NCBI GenBank assembly: GCA_035946615.1
Contig: DASYZB010000046.1
Location: 1 to 64,000, forward strand
Direction of reading: 5' to 3'
DNA from: Verrucomicrobiia bacterium
GTDB taxonomy: Bacteria > Verrucomicrobiota > Verrucomicrobiia > Limisphaerales > UBA8199
Length of the DNA: 64,000 bases
Shown piece by piece: positions 25,855-34,475 of the stretch. A program made the translations under genes and the position numbers. Position 1 is the first letter of the stretch. Each line of letters starts with the position of its first letter. Under the pieces are notes generated by a model, which was given only the letters and a program-made list of their open reading frames with translations, was not told where the DNA came from and did no database searches.

Positions 25855-27264
25855 ATGGCTGCGCGCGATAGGTCATCCTCGCCTGCGATTGTTGCCTCCT
25901 CAACAGGCGCCGTTCCCGCTCGCAACCGAAAGAATGGAGCGCCAAACCGGGTTGCCCGCTCCCAAGCGCTGGCCGTCGATGTGCCCCCACCCAGCAAGGA
26001 CCACGAATCGACCGGGGCCGCCTGGCTGAAGGTTTTGGACCCATTTTTAAATCCGCTCATCACCTTCTTCACGTCGCTGCGTCTCACGGTGGTCTGCCTG
26101 GCCTTGGGCATGATCCTGATTTTCCTGGGCACCATGGCCCAGGACCCGCTGGGCCTGTACCTTGTTCAGGATAGGTTTTTCCGCTCCTTTTTCGTCACGG
26201 GCCCCGCCATGGCGGCGGCTATCAAAAAGACCCTCGAAATGGGCCACATCTTTTTGACCCCTTCGACCCCCACCGATATTTATTACGGCTCGCAGTGGCC
26301 GGTCTTCCCCGGCGGCTACCTGGTAGGCGGCGTGTTGCTCATTAACTTGGTCGCCTCGCATTTCAAACGCTTCACCCTGCGCCGCGACAAAGCCGGGATT
26401 TGGATGGTCCATTTCGGGATCATCCTTCTCTTACTCGGCCAGCTTGGGACCGACATCCTTTCCCGCGAAAGCATGTTGCATCTGCGCGAAGGCCAGGCAA
26501 AAAACTATTCTGAATCCACCCGCTTCGTGGAACTGGCCGTCATCGATACTACCGACCCGGACACCGATAAAGTCGTGGCCATCCCGCAACCCCTCCTTGC
26601 GAAGAAGAAGACCATCCGCGACCCGGAACTGCCTTTTGTCATTCGCACGCGGGATTTCTTCGCTAATTCAACCATCGAACGCCGCAATCCGGGCGATACA
26701 ACTCCGCCTCTGGCCACCCAGGGCGTCGCTTCTGAGGTCGTTGTGAAGGAGTTGCCCCACGTAACCGAAATGGACCGCCGCGACGTGCGCAGCGCGGTCG
26801 TCGAGGTCCTCACCCCGCAAGGCGCTTCCCTGGGCTCCTGGGTTGTCTCTGAGTTTCTTGAGAACCCGCAAACCTTTACCTATAACAATCGCACCTACGA
26901 ACTGCTGCTGCGCTTGCAGCGCTTTTACAGGCCCTTCACTCTGAAGTTGTTGAAGTTCCGTCATGATATTTATCCCGGCACCGATATCCCGAAGAATTTC
27001 TCCAGCCTGCTCCTGTTGCAACGACCCGATACCGGCGAGAGCCGCGAGGTGCTCATTAAAATGAACAGCCCCCTGCGCTACGACGGCGAGACTTATTACC
27101 AGGCCGATTGGGACCACGAGGATAACAAGGGCACCAAACTGCAGGTGGTGCATAACCCGAGCTGGCTCACACCCTATCTGGCTTGCGTCCTGGTCGGGAT
27201 GGGACTCGTCATTCAGTTTATGACTCACCTGTTGGGCTTCACTTTCAAACGCAAGACTGCGTGA
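25855..27264 (+). CDS. resB: ResB-like cytochrome c biogenesis protein
   Basis: 469 residues from ATG 25855, one base after the previous stop; the frame opens at 25705 inside the upstream gene. After a 60-residue polar N-terminus come transmembrane segments near LRLTVVCLALGMILIFLGTMA, FPGGYLVGGVLLINLVAS, and IWMVHFGIILLLLGQLG. A large periplasmic part follows (RESMLHLREGQAKNYSE, then SPLRYDGETYYQADWD) and a final helix (LACVLVGMGLVIQFMTHLLG). ResB works with CcsA to deliver haem and attach it to apocytochrome c in the system II pathway. The ccsA gene follows after eight bases. Confidence 0.9.
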   Translation: MAARDRSSSPAIVASSTGAVPARNRKNGAPNRVARSQALAVDVPPPSKDHESTGAAWLKVLDPFLNPLITFFTSLRLTVVCLALGMILIFLGTMAQDPLGLYLVQDRFFRSFFVTGPAMAAAIKKTLEMGHIFLTPSTPTDIYYGSQWPVFPGGYLVGGVLLINLVASHFKRFTLRRDKAGIWMVHFGIILLLLGQLGTDILSRESMLHLREGQAKNYSESTRFVELAVIDTTDPDTDKVVAIPQPLLAKKKTIRDPELPFVIRTRDFFANSTIERRNPGDTTPPLATQGVASEVVVKELPHVTEMDRRDVRSAVVEVLTPQGASLGSWVVSEFLENPQTFTYNNRTYELLLRLQRFYRPFTLKLLKFRHDIYPGTDIPKNFSSLLLLQRPDTGESREVLIKMNSPLRYDGETYYQADWDHEDNKGTKLQVVHNPSWLTPYLACVLVGMGLVIQFMTHLLGFTFKRKTA

Positions 27265-27272
27265 GTTCGATT

Positions 27273-29348
27273 ATGAAATTCCCTTTCAAAATCATTCCCT
27301 GGTGCTTCGTCGCGCTCTTTGCCTGTGAGATCGTCGCCGTCGTGCTCCCTAAAAAAGACGGCGAGTTCCATGTCCGCGAGTTTGGCCGGCTGCCTGTCCT
27401 GCTCAATGGCCGCGTGCAACCGTTGGATTCCGTGGCGCGCAATTCCCTTCTCCAAATCCGCAGCACGGGTGACGTGCCCCTCGAAGAAGTGCCCTCCTGG
27501 AAATTCTGGCATCACCCAAAGAAGCTTAAGGCCTCTGCCTGGCTCCTCGAAGTCATTGCCCGTCCCGAAACCGCCGATACGCGCTCCATCTTCCTCATTC
27601 ACAACCCCGATTTGCTCGGCGACCTCAAGCTCCAGGACAAAGGCCTCGAAAAATCCGGCCTGCGCTATTACACCTTCAACGATTTAAAACCGCTTCTGAG
27701 TGAAATCGAGGACCAAAGCGCTAAAGCCGCCGAGGTCAAAAATGACGAGCAACGGACGCCGTTCCAAAAGCAGGTCCTAAAGCTGGCCAATGCCATCACT
27801 CTTTACCAAAGACTCAAGGTCACCATCGAGCCCGAAGGGGTGGACGATTTTTCCAAGGAACTCGCCCAGTTCAGCCAGGACCTTCCACAGGCCCAGGCGG
27901 CGGTTCGGGCCAGCGAGACCAACACCAATTTCGATAAAGACATCCTGCTGCGGGTGGCTCAGCCCTTGCAGGATTTCCGCTTGATGGCACGCTTTGGCTA
28001 CCCGCTCATCGTGCCGCCTCTCCAGCGGACCACCGCCCCCGATAATTGGCAGAATGCCGGCACTGCCCTCTTGGGCTCCGTCACCAATAACGGCGTGCAT
28101 CCGGCCATGACCTACTACGCGGCCATGGCAACCGCATACGGACAGAATGATGCCCCGGCGTTCAACAGCGCGGTGGACGGTTACAAAGATTGGCTCCAGA
28201 AAAAGGGATTTGCGCATGAGCTGACAAAAGGCAGGGCAGAGTTCTATTTTAATGATGTCCAGGCATTCCTTCATGCGATCATTATTTACATCTGCGCCTT
28301 CCTCCTGGCTTTGGCCTCCATCCTCTCGATGAGCGTCGCTCCAAATCTATCAGAGTCTTTTCGCCGTTCGGCATTTTACCTGGTTATTCTCGCTGGAATC
28401 GTTCACACGTTTGGTTTGGTGTTCCGGATGGTCCTCGAAGGGCGCCCGCCGGTCACCAATCTCTATTCCTCGGCCATTTTCATCGGCTGGGCCACCTTGG
28501 TTCTGGGAATCATTATCGAGCGCATCTACAGGGTCGGCATCGGCAGCCTGGTGGCTTCTTTGGCCGGGTTCGTTACTTTGTTAATCGCCCAGAACCTCGC
28601 CCTTGGGGGGGATACGATGGAGATGCTCCGGGCTGTGCTCGATACCAATTTCTGGCTGGCAACGCATGTGGTCGTCATCACCCTGGGCTATGCCTCCACT
28701 TTCTTCGCTGGTTTGCTGGCAGTCCTCTATATTTTGCTCGGCGTATTTACCCCCGCCTTGCGCAATAAAATCGCGCCCAAAAACTCCGGGGCTTTAGCGG
28801 TTGCGCAGAATCGACCCGGCAACGCCCGGGCTGCCGCATCAGCAGGCGCAGTCGCCCTTTCAGCGGCCAAACGGCCCAAGGAGATGGAACTAGGCAAGGC
28901 CCTCAGTAAAATGGTCTATGGCGTTGTCTGCTTCGCCACGCTTTTTAGCTTTGTGGGCACGGTCCTGGGCGGCATCTGGGCCGACCAATCCTGGGGCCGG
29001 TTCTGGGGCTGGGACCCGAAAGAAAACGGAGCGCTTCTCATTGTCCTCTGGAACGCCATCATCCTCCATGCACGCTGGGGCGGCCTCGTGCGCGACCGCG
29101 GCATTATGAACCTGGCCATTTTTGGCAACATCGTCACGAGCTTCTCCTGGTTTGGCGTCAATATGCTCGGCGTGGGGCTGCACTCGTATGGATTTATGGA
29201 CGCCGCCTTCAAATGGCTGATGATTTTCATGGGCACCCAATTGGCCCTCATCGCCCTCGGCTCTTTACCGCTTCACCTCTGGCGCAGCTTTCGCTCCAAA
29301 CCCACCCCCACTCCAACCATCGGCTCCCGCGCCCCTCAAGCAGCGTAA
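27273..29348 (+). CDS. ccsA: CcsA-like haem exporter/cytochrome c synthase subunit
   Basis: 691 residues from ATG 27273. One N-terminal helix anchors a long extracytoplasmic region of about 320 residues, absent from classic CcsA, then seven or more transmembrane helices from FLHAIIIYICAFLLALASIL onward. The haem-handling WWD-type motif is seen as WGRFWGWDPKENGALLIVL near residue 580, and conserved His are visible in ATHVVVITLGYAS and LGVGLHSYG. The long N-terminus is known in CcsA proteins of Bacteroidota and Verrucomicrobiota. It forms a three-gene unit with the lipoprotein and resB. Confidence 0.92.
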   Translation: MKFPFKIIPWCFVALFACEIVAVVLPKKDGEFHVREFGRLPVLLNGRVQPLDSVARNSLLQIRSTGDVPLEEVPSWKFWHHPKKLKASAWLLEVIARPETADTRSIFLIHNPDLLGDLKLQDKGLEKSGLRYYTFNDLKPLLSEIEDQSAKAAEVKNDEQRTPFQKQVLKLANAITLYQRLKVTIEPEGVDDFSKELAQFSQDLPQAQAAVRASETNTNFDKDILLRVAQPLQDFRLMARFGYPLIVPPLQRTTAPDNWQNAGTALLGSVTNNGVHPAMTYYAAMATAYGQNDAPAFNSAVDGYKDWLQKKGFAHELTKGRAEFYFNDVQAFLHAIIIYICAFLLALASILSMSVAPNLSESFRRSAFYLVILAGIVHTFGLVFRMVLEGRPPVTNLYSSAIFIGWATLVLGIIIERIYRVGIGSLVASLAGFVTLLIAQNLALGGDTMEMLRAVLDTNFWLATHVVVITLGYASTFFAGLLAVLYILLGVFTPALRNKIAPKNSGALAVAQNRPGNARAAASAGAVALSAAKRPKEMELGKALSKMVYGVVCFATLFSFVGTVLGGIWADQSWGRFWGWDPKENGALLIVLWNAIILHARWGGLVRDRGIMNLAIFGNIVTSFSWFGVNMLGVGLHSYGFMDAAFKWLMIFMGTQLALIALGSLPLHLWRSFRSKPTPTPTIGSRAPQAA

Positions 29349-29384
29349 CATTTAGCAACAGCCAGGTTCCAGGCAATGCCCTGG

Positions 29385-29520
29385 TTCCTGATGGGTCCCT
29401 AACATGAACTACATCCTTAATTAGCTGATGCGTTCCCTCCCTCTCCCCTTCCGAAGGGGAGAGGGCACGGGGAGAGGGGCCCCTCACTTAGTCTGTGCCA
29501 CGGCTCCATGTATATGAGTT
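29385..29520. repeat. Dispersed GGGGAGAG element, third copy
   Basis: GGGTCCCTAACATGAACTACATCCTTAATTAG, then the 25-base palindrome (29440-29464), CACGGGGAGAGGGGCCCCTC, and the same end (TCTGTGCCACGGCTCCATGTATATGAGT) as the copy at 7153-7270. This is the best-preserved second full copy and defines both ends of the element, about 120-135 bases. Confidence 0.82.
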
Positions 29521-29557
29521 TCGAAAATGACTGCGCCGAGGCTTCACCGAGTCTCCC

Positions 29558-31369
29558 ATGAGTTGCCTTCCAATTGCCGGCAGGGAACTGCGGGTCGCGG
29601 CGCGCAAGCGCAGCACCTTCTGGCTGCGTGTTATGGCAGCCGTGACGGGCTTGGTCATCAGTGGCGGCTGTCTTATCCTGGGCAACGTGGCGCGTGCCGG
29701 CACTGCTCAAATGGGCCGCATCCTATTCGCAATTCTCAGTTGGCTTGGCTTGTTTGCCGGGCTCTCAGCGGGCCTCTTTCTCACCTCCGATGCCCTCAGT
29801 GAGGAAAAGCGCGACGGAACACTGGGATTGTTGTTTCTAACGGACCTGCGTGGTTATGATGTGGCGGCCGGCAAGTTGATGGCGACCTCTTTGCGGGCAT
29901 TCTATGCCCTTTTGGCCGTGCTGCCGATTCTCGCCCTGACGTTGCTCATGGGTGGAATTACGGGCGCTCAGTATTGGAAAAGTTCACTGGCCCTGGTTAA
30001 TGCCCTGTTCATCTCGCTCGCTGCAGGAATGCTCATCTCGGCCCTCAGCCGGGATTCGCAGAAAGCCATGGCAGCCACCTTGTTGGTGCTGCTGGTGCTC
30101 TCGATTGCAGGCCCGATGGCGGACGGAATTGCCGCCGGGGTCCGAAAGCAGACGTTTGCGCCGCTCTGGAGCCTGTCCAGCCCGTGCTATCTTTTGCAGA
30201 TTGCGGGCGCCTGGGGACGCTCGGCTTATTGGGACACGCTGCTCATCAGCCAGCTTCTGGCCTGGGGCATGTTTGCCGCAACTTGCATTGTGGTCCCATA
30301 CACCTGGCAGGAGCGAAAGCGGGCCGGTGCGGGCATTGCCGGCGGATTGGCTTACGCCTGGAAGTACGGGGGCAGAAAACGCCGCGAGAAACGCTCCCGG
30401 ACTATAATGGAATCTGATCCGATGGCCTGGCTCGCTGGCCGGGAACGCTGGCAATCGCTCGGTTTATGGGGCATCGCGCTGTTGGTTGTCGGCAGTCTTG
30501 CTTTCATCCTTTTCAAGCATCCGAAGATGGAATCCTGGATTCTATGGAACTATACAGGCGGGTTCTTCACGCTGCTGCTGTATCTATGCGCGGCCTCGCT
30601 GGCCTGCCGCTTCCTGGTGGAAGCGCGGCGAAGCGGGTTGCTCGAGTTACTGCTGGTCTCGCCTCTCGACGAACGACAGATCGTGCGTGGACAATGGCGC
30701 GCGCTGCTTCGGATGTTTGGTTTGCCCGTCCTGCTCCTGGTTGGAGTGTATGTAACCGGCGCCACGTTGGCCCAGCTTTCCATGCTGCGGCTCACCACCC
30801 AAGCCGGCTCCGCCATAAGCACTGCGACAACGAACCAAGCCCGCGTGTCCACGAACCAGACCGGCAGGGTTACCACGACGTTTACCTTTAGTGTTGGGGC
30901 GCCAACCAACGCCATTTCGTCAACTTTTCCTCGAATGAAAACGGGTGCGCAGAAAATAGCCCTCGTGGTGGCCCCCGCAGCAGCCGCGCTGCGGACCGCA
31001 GCCAATGTGTGGGCGCTGGTCTGGTGCGGCTTGTGGATGGGCCTGACTTCAAAGAGCGCCAATCTGGCCACATTAAAAACGATACTTTTTGTTCAGGTCA
31101 TCCCGTGGTTTATCATCGCCTTTGCGACTTCGATGTTAATCGGGATTCTGTTGACCTCCTTATTCAGGGGATTCTCCGGTCCGCCAGGCTGGTGGTTTGC
31201 CTGGTGGCCCCTCATTAGCGCGGTCGCAGGCACTGTCTTGGCCACAGCCAAAGATGTGGGCTTCGTCTTATGGTCCCGAAAAAGGCTCCATACTTCGTTT
31301 CGCGAACAAGCCTCCAGAAACCCAGGCCAAGCCCCGCCGGTTTTGATGCCTGCTTGTTCGTCGGATTAA
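29558..31369 (+). CDS. ABC-2 type transporter permease, large
   Basis: 603 residues. The N-terminal REL-containing helix (IAGRELRVAARKRSTFWLRV) is followed by about six transmembrane segments to residue 270. A cytoplasmic loop comes next (YGGRKRREKRSRTI, then DPMAWLAGRERWQSLGLWG), then a second set of helices. Two EEKRDGTLGLLFLTDL / RSGLLELLLVSPLDERQIV motifs, one in each half, are typical of ABC-2 permeases, so this is a duplicated or fused two-half permease. No ATPase gene is adjacent. The substrate cannot be told. Confidence 0.82.
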   Translation: MSCLPIAGRELRVAARKRSTFWLRVMAAVTGLVISGGCLILGNVARAGTAQMGRILFAILSWLGLFAGLSAGLFLTSDALSEEKRDGTLGLLFLTDLRGYDVAAGKLMATSLRAFYALLAVLPILALTLLMGGITGAQYWKSSLALVNALFISLAAGMLISALSRDSQKAMAATLLVLLVLSIAGPMADGIAAGVRKQTFAPLWSLSSPCYLLQIAGAWGRSAYWDTLLISQLLAWGMFAATCIVVPYTWQERKRAGAGIAGGLAYAWKYGGRKRREKRSRTIMESDPMAWLAGRERWQSLGLWGIALLVVGSLAFILFKHPKMESWILWNYTGGFFTLLLYLCAASLACRFLVEARRSGLLELLLVSPLDERQIVRGQWRALLRMFGLPVLLLVGVYVTGATLAQLSMLRLTTQAGSAISTATTNQARVSTNQTGRVTTTFTFSVGAPTNAISSTFPRMKTGAQKIALVVAPAAAALRTAANVWALVWCGLWMGLTSKSANLATLKTILFVQVIPWFIIAFATSMLIGILLTSLFRGFSGPPGWWFAWWPLISAVAGTVLATAKDVGFVLWSRKRLHTSFREQASRNPGQAPPVLMPACSSD

Positions 31370-31436
31370 TTCCATCGCGGCCGATTTGTGCGCGCCATTT
31401 CACAGGGAAGCAAAAGCACTGGAAAGCGAGTTGTTG

Positions 31437-31661
31437 ATGATGCACAAAATGACCGTCCGGAGAGAAGAGAATCTCGAACGCGTGGCCGCGCGTTGGGGAT
31501 ATATGGTGGGGCTTTGCGACCAAGCCCTTTCCCGGCTGGAAACATTAGCCGAAGAACACCCCGCCTGCGGGGCAGTGATTTATTACGACCGCGTATTTCA
31601 GCTCAAGGGCAAATGCCAGAGACTTCAAGAGATGCACACAAAGCGTTATCCATCGGTTTAA
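31437..31661 (+). CDS. Small charged protein, unknown
   Basis: 74 residues from ATG 31437 (a TTG at 31386 would add 17). The sequence is amphipathic and helical with two Cys pairs spread out (GLCDQALSRLETLAEEHPACG, FQLKGKCQRLQ). No family is recognised. It lies 67 bases after the ABC permease stop and before a hairpin terminator, so it may be the last gene of that unit. Confidence 0.5.
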   Translation: MMHKMTVRREENLERVAARWGYMVGLCDQALSRLETLAEEHPACGAVIYYDRVFQLKGKCQRLQEMHTKRYPSV

Positions 31662-31704
31662 TTCCCTCTTGTCTGCATACCCTGGTAAAACCCCGCTCCC
31701 GGCT

Positions 31705-31722
31705 GTCACCAGAACTGGTGAC
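31705..31722. repeat. Short perfect palindrome
   Basis: GTCACCAG-AA-CTGGTGAC, an 8-bp inverted repeat with a 2-base centre, in the gap after the small protein. It could be an operator-like site or part of a repeat; no second copy was seen. Confidence 0.4.
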
Positions 31723-31822
31723 TGGCGGGAAACGGAGAGGTGGCTAAAGTAGGGGTGTGTTGACGGTGGTCCTTGGCGGGGCTGCTGAAAAGAATTTAAG
31801 TTCTCTTTGTAGAGTGTGTCGG

Positions 31823-31856
31823 AAAGGCCGGAGCTAACCCTCCGGCCTTTCTGTTT
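31823..31856 (+). terminator. Hairpin terminator
   Basis: A perfect 11-bp stem AAAGGCCGGAG (31823-31833) / CTCCGGCCTTT (31840-31850) with a 6-nt loop, then CTGTTT. A weak U-tract but a very strong stem. Ends transcription from the ABC permease/small protein side. Confidence 0.75.
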
Positions 31857-31950
31857 GCGCTGGGGTTCAAGGGGTGGCGAAATCCAGTCGTAAAATGCTG
31901 GCAGGCTCCGGCACTCGTGCATCCGCGTCCAAAGCGGGCGTCGCGCTCGC

Positions 31951-33120
31951 TTGCCACCGCACTCCAAATCCCGCGACCGGCTCAAGAAATTTCTTCGTGC
32001 GATCCTGTCGCGGGCGCTTTATAACCTCGCCGTGTTCGAGCCTGAACCGCTGCAGCAGGTCCAGCGTACGTGGGCGCGCGTGGGCCGCCGCACGCTTTCT
32101 TATTTTGCCGGTTGCGATTATTTCAGGCTGGCAAGCCATCCCAGGATAGCCGCCGCCTTGCTGACCGGCCTCAAGAGGTACGGGTTAAACGTTGCCGCGT
32201 CGCGCCTGACCACAGGCAACCATCGGCTCTACGGGCAGCTCGAAAACCGGCTAGCTCAATTCTTTCATGTCGAAACCGCCCTGCTGGCATCAAGCGGTTA
32301 CCTGACGAATCTGGTGGTGGCGCAGGCCCTGGCGCGCCATTTTTCCCACGCCCTCATTGATCGCGCGGCGCACCCTTCCCTTCAGGACGCTGCCCGGTCT
32401 CTGGATTGTCCCGTGGTCCAGTTCCAGCATCGGGACCCGGCTGACTTGGCGGCTTGCCTCCGCCGCTGCGGGCCGCAGTCCAGGGTGATCGTGCTGACCG
32501 ACGGGATGTTTGCGCGAGACGGCTCGGTGGCGCCCTTGCGGCAGTATTTGGAAGGTCTCCCGCAGGACGCAACCGTGCTGCTGGACGATGCGCACGGGGC
32601 CGGAGTTTTAGGCGCGTGTGGAAGGGGCACACCGGAACATGAGGGCGCGCGGGATAAACGGATTATTCAAACCATCACCTTGAGCAAGGCTTTTGGGGTT
32701 TACGGCGGTGCAATCCTGGGAACATCAAAGCTGCGTCGGCAATGCGTGACTGGGAGCCATCTGTTTGCCGGGAGCACGCCCCTGCCGTTGCCGTTGGTTT
32801 ATGCGGCCCTCGAGGCGGTCCGCATCCTGGGCAGCGACAAGCGGATTAGGCATCGGCTTAAAGAAAACGCTTCTTATGTGAGAGGGGCATTGCGCGCCGC
32901 GGGGCTCGATGTGCCGGAAACCCCAGGACCCATTTTCGCCCTGTATCCACGAACCGCTAAGGCAGTGGCAAAATTGAAGCAGGAGCTTTTAGCGCAGGGA
33001 ATTTTCCCGCCGTTCATTCGCTATCCAGGAGGTCCGGCCAGTGGTTATTTCCGGTTCGTAATTTCGAGTGAACACAGCAAGGAGCAGCTTGACCGGCTGA
33101 TTAAGGCTTTGACAATGTAG
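31951..33120 (+). CDS. PLP-dependent acyltransferase (BioF/Kbl-like)
   Basis: 389 residues from TTG 31951. The start is uncertain; an in-frame GTG lies near 32031, and no ATG is available before the conserved part. Family hallmarks: NVAASRLTTGNHRLYGQLE near residue 90, LLDDAHGAGVLG (PLP-ring Asp/His) and TLSKAFGVYGG with the Schiff-base Lys near 248. The fold is that of alpha-oxoamine synthases, which join an amino acid and an acyl-CoA; BioF (8-amino-7-oxononanoate synthase) is the best-known member. No other biotin genes are nearby, so the substrate is open. It converges with the next gene, overlapping it by 20 bases. Confidence 0.85.
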   Translation: MPPHSKSRDRLKKFLRAILSRALYNLAVFEPEPLQQVQRTWARVGRRTLSYFAGCDYFRLASHPRIAAALLTGLKRYGLNVAASRLTTGNHRLYGQLENRLAQFFHVETALLASSGYLTNLVVAQALARHFSHALIDRAAHPSLQDAARSLDCPVVQFQHRDPADLAACLRRCGPQSRVIVLTDGMFARDGSVAPLRQYLEGLPQDATVLLDDAHGAGVLGACGRGTPEHEGARDKRIIQTITLSKAFGVYGGAILGTSKLRRQCVTGSHLFAGSTPLPLPLVYAALEAVRILGSDKRIRHRLKENASYVRGALRAAGLDVPETPGPIFALYPRTAKAVAKLKQELLAQGIFPPFIRYPGGPASGYFRFVISSEHSKEQLDRLIKALTM

Positions 33121-34126
33121 GGAAACCTAAATCTTCGCCTTGATGGAAAACCAGGCCAATTTGTTCGGCGCCGCCATGGCGGCCATTGTACCAGAGGAGC
33201 CATTTTTGGCCGTCAAAGATGGCGTACGGCTTGTAGCAAGCATCGGCGTCCCATTGGCCGGGTCCGGGGCGAATGATGGGATTGGCCGGATGTCGTTGCC
33301 AATGGGTGATGCCATCTTTGGAACGAGCCAGGCCGATTTGGGCGTGGTCCACATCACGAAACCCGATGTAGAACATCAAGAACCAGCCGCCCTCCTTCAC
33401 GACTTGAACGGCGGTTACTTTGTGTTGCTCCCAGGGGTAAAGCGGGTCGGGGGTGAAGATGGGATGATCGCCAAGCCTGCTCCAAGTTAAGCCATCGGTG
33501 CTGGTGGCGTAACCGATCGCGTCGGGCTCATATTGATCGCCCGCTGAATACCACATCCGGTATTTGCTAATCTGGGCATCCCAAAGGACATCCGGGCACA
33601 TGACGGCGACTTTCTCCCACGGCTGCTGCGGTGAAAGGACCGGCTTTGGGCTGGTGCGCCGCCAAGTAATCCCATCAGGGCTGGTAGCATAGCCGATGGC
33701 CGAGTGGCCCCTGGCCTGGCCGGTGTACCATAGATGGTAGCCGTCCGCCCGTTTGAGGACCACGGGCCGATTAATGTCGTCCTCCCAGCCGGTTTGCTCA
33801 TTTGGGCTGAGCACAATTTGAGGAGGCTGGCTCCAGTGAATGCCGTCCGGGCTTTCCACAAGCGCGATGCTGTGCTTTGGGCGCCATGAAAACCACATGC
33901 GGTATCCGGCGCCATCTTTGAGAACGGCGATATCGAAACAGGTCCCATTTGTCCCGCCCAGGACCGGATTGGCTTGGTACTTCAGCCAGCCCGCTGCGGT
34001 GTCGATGGTGGGTGTGGCAATTGATTCAGCTTGCAAGGCCGCCGCCCAGACGTATGGCGCGAAAAATACGAGCAAAGAAGGAACAACCCTGTAAATCCGA
34101 AAACGGATGCGGCTGGGCGAGGGCAT
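33101..34126 (-). CDS. Secreted GH43/GH32-like five-bladed beta-propeller protein
   Basis: 341 residues from the ATG ending at 34126, which opens a signal peptide (FRIYRVVPSLLVFFAPYVWAAALQA); an upstream start at 34180 is possible. Repeated units GYRMWFSW...IALVESPDGIHW, GYHLWYTG...IGYATSPDGITW, KYRMWYSA...IGYATSTDGLTW, WFLMFYIG...IGLARSKDGI and WLLWYNGR mark five blades, as in glycosidase clans F/J and GH130-type phosphorylases. Acidic residues occur in several blades (FDIAVLKDG, WEDDINRP) but I cannot assign catalytic roles. Likely acts on extracellular glycans. Confidence 0.78.
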   Translation of the reverse strand: MPSPSRIRFRIYRVVPSLLVFFAPYVWAAALQAESIATPTIDTAAGWLKYQANPVLGGTNGTCFDIAVLKDGAGYRMWFSWRPKHSIALVESPDGIHWSQPPQIVLSPNEQTGWEDDINRPVVLKRADGYHLWYTGQARGHSAIGYATSPDGITWRRTSPKPVLSPQQPWEKVAVMCPDVLWDAQISKYRMWYSAGDQYEPDAIGYATSTDGLTWSRLGDHPIFTPDPLYPWEQHKVTAVQVVKEGGWFLMFYIGFRDVDHAQIGLARSKDGITHWQRHPANPIIRPGPGQWDADACYKPYAIFDGQKWLLWYNGRHGGAEQIGLVFHQGEDLGFPTLSKP

Positions 34127-34263
34127 CAGCGTGAATCTAAACACACCAGGCTGATTACCGAGTTGCGGGCCACAAGACAAGGCCGGAAAATCCTTGCCCC
34201 ATCGAAGATTCTGTCATGCACCACGGCTGTCAGGGCCAATGATAAGGTCAGTTCCAAACCTTT

Positions 34264-34363
34264 GTAGGAGACGACGTAAGGAGTTTCTGATCGAGATTGT
34301 CGGCTGACCGCCTTTCGTTCACTCGGAAGTTGCTGATCAGAGACTCCTTACGTCGTCTCCTAC
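34264..34363. repeat. Inverted pair of GTAGGAG(A/C)CGACGT repeats
   Basis: The left arm GTAGGAGACGACGTAAGGAG (34264-34283) and right arm CTCCTTACGTCGTCTCCTAC (34344-34363) are exact inverted copies around about 60 bases, with more pairing (TTCTGATC/GATCAGAG) inside. Relatives with a CCGACGTGAGGAGGCTC core are at 42350-42425 and 12345-12368. The pair could form a long cruciform or RNA hairpin between two divergent genes. Confidence 0.85.
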
Positions 34364-34366
34364 GCT

Positions 34367-34409
34367 CAGGAATGGCGGCTCGTTGCTTCGACTCTGTCAT
34401 TAGCCCCGC
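34367..34409. repeat. Dispersed 40-bp repeat
   Basis: CAGGAATGGCGGCTCGTTGC followed by TTCGACTCTGTCATTAGCCCCGC matches 47388-47429 with only two or three differences. Both copies lie in gaps near gene ends. No coding role. Confidence 0.65.
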
Positions 34410-34475
34410 CTGGTTGTCGCCGCCCAATTCTAATCCACTTGCCGGTGGGCTTGGGGTAGGCTAATTTCCGCCAAT

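Noticed and set aside
7153-29520. Repeated GGGGAGAG elements as a possible CRISPR array
   Set aside because: The copies are kilobases apart, differ in length and are palindromic with no regular spacers; no cas genes are present.
31951-33120. Naming the PLP enzyme bioF
   Set aside because: The alpha-oxoamine synthase fold is clear, but no other biotin genes are nearby and related enzymes (Kbl, sphingolipid-type) share the same motifs.
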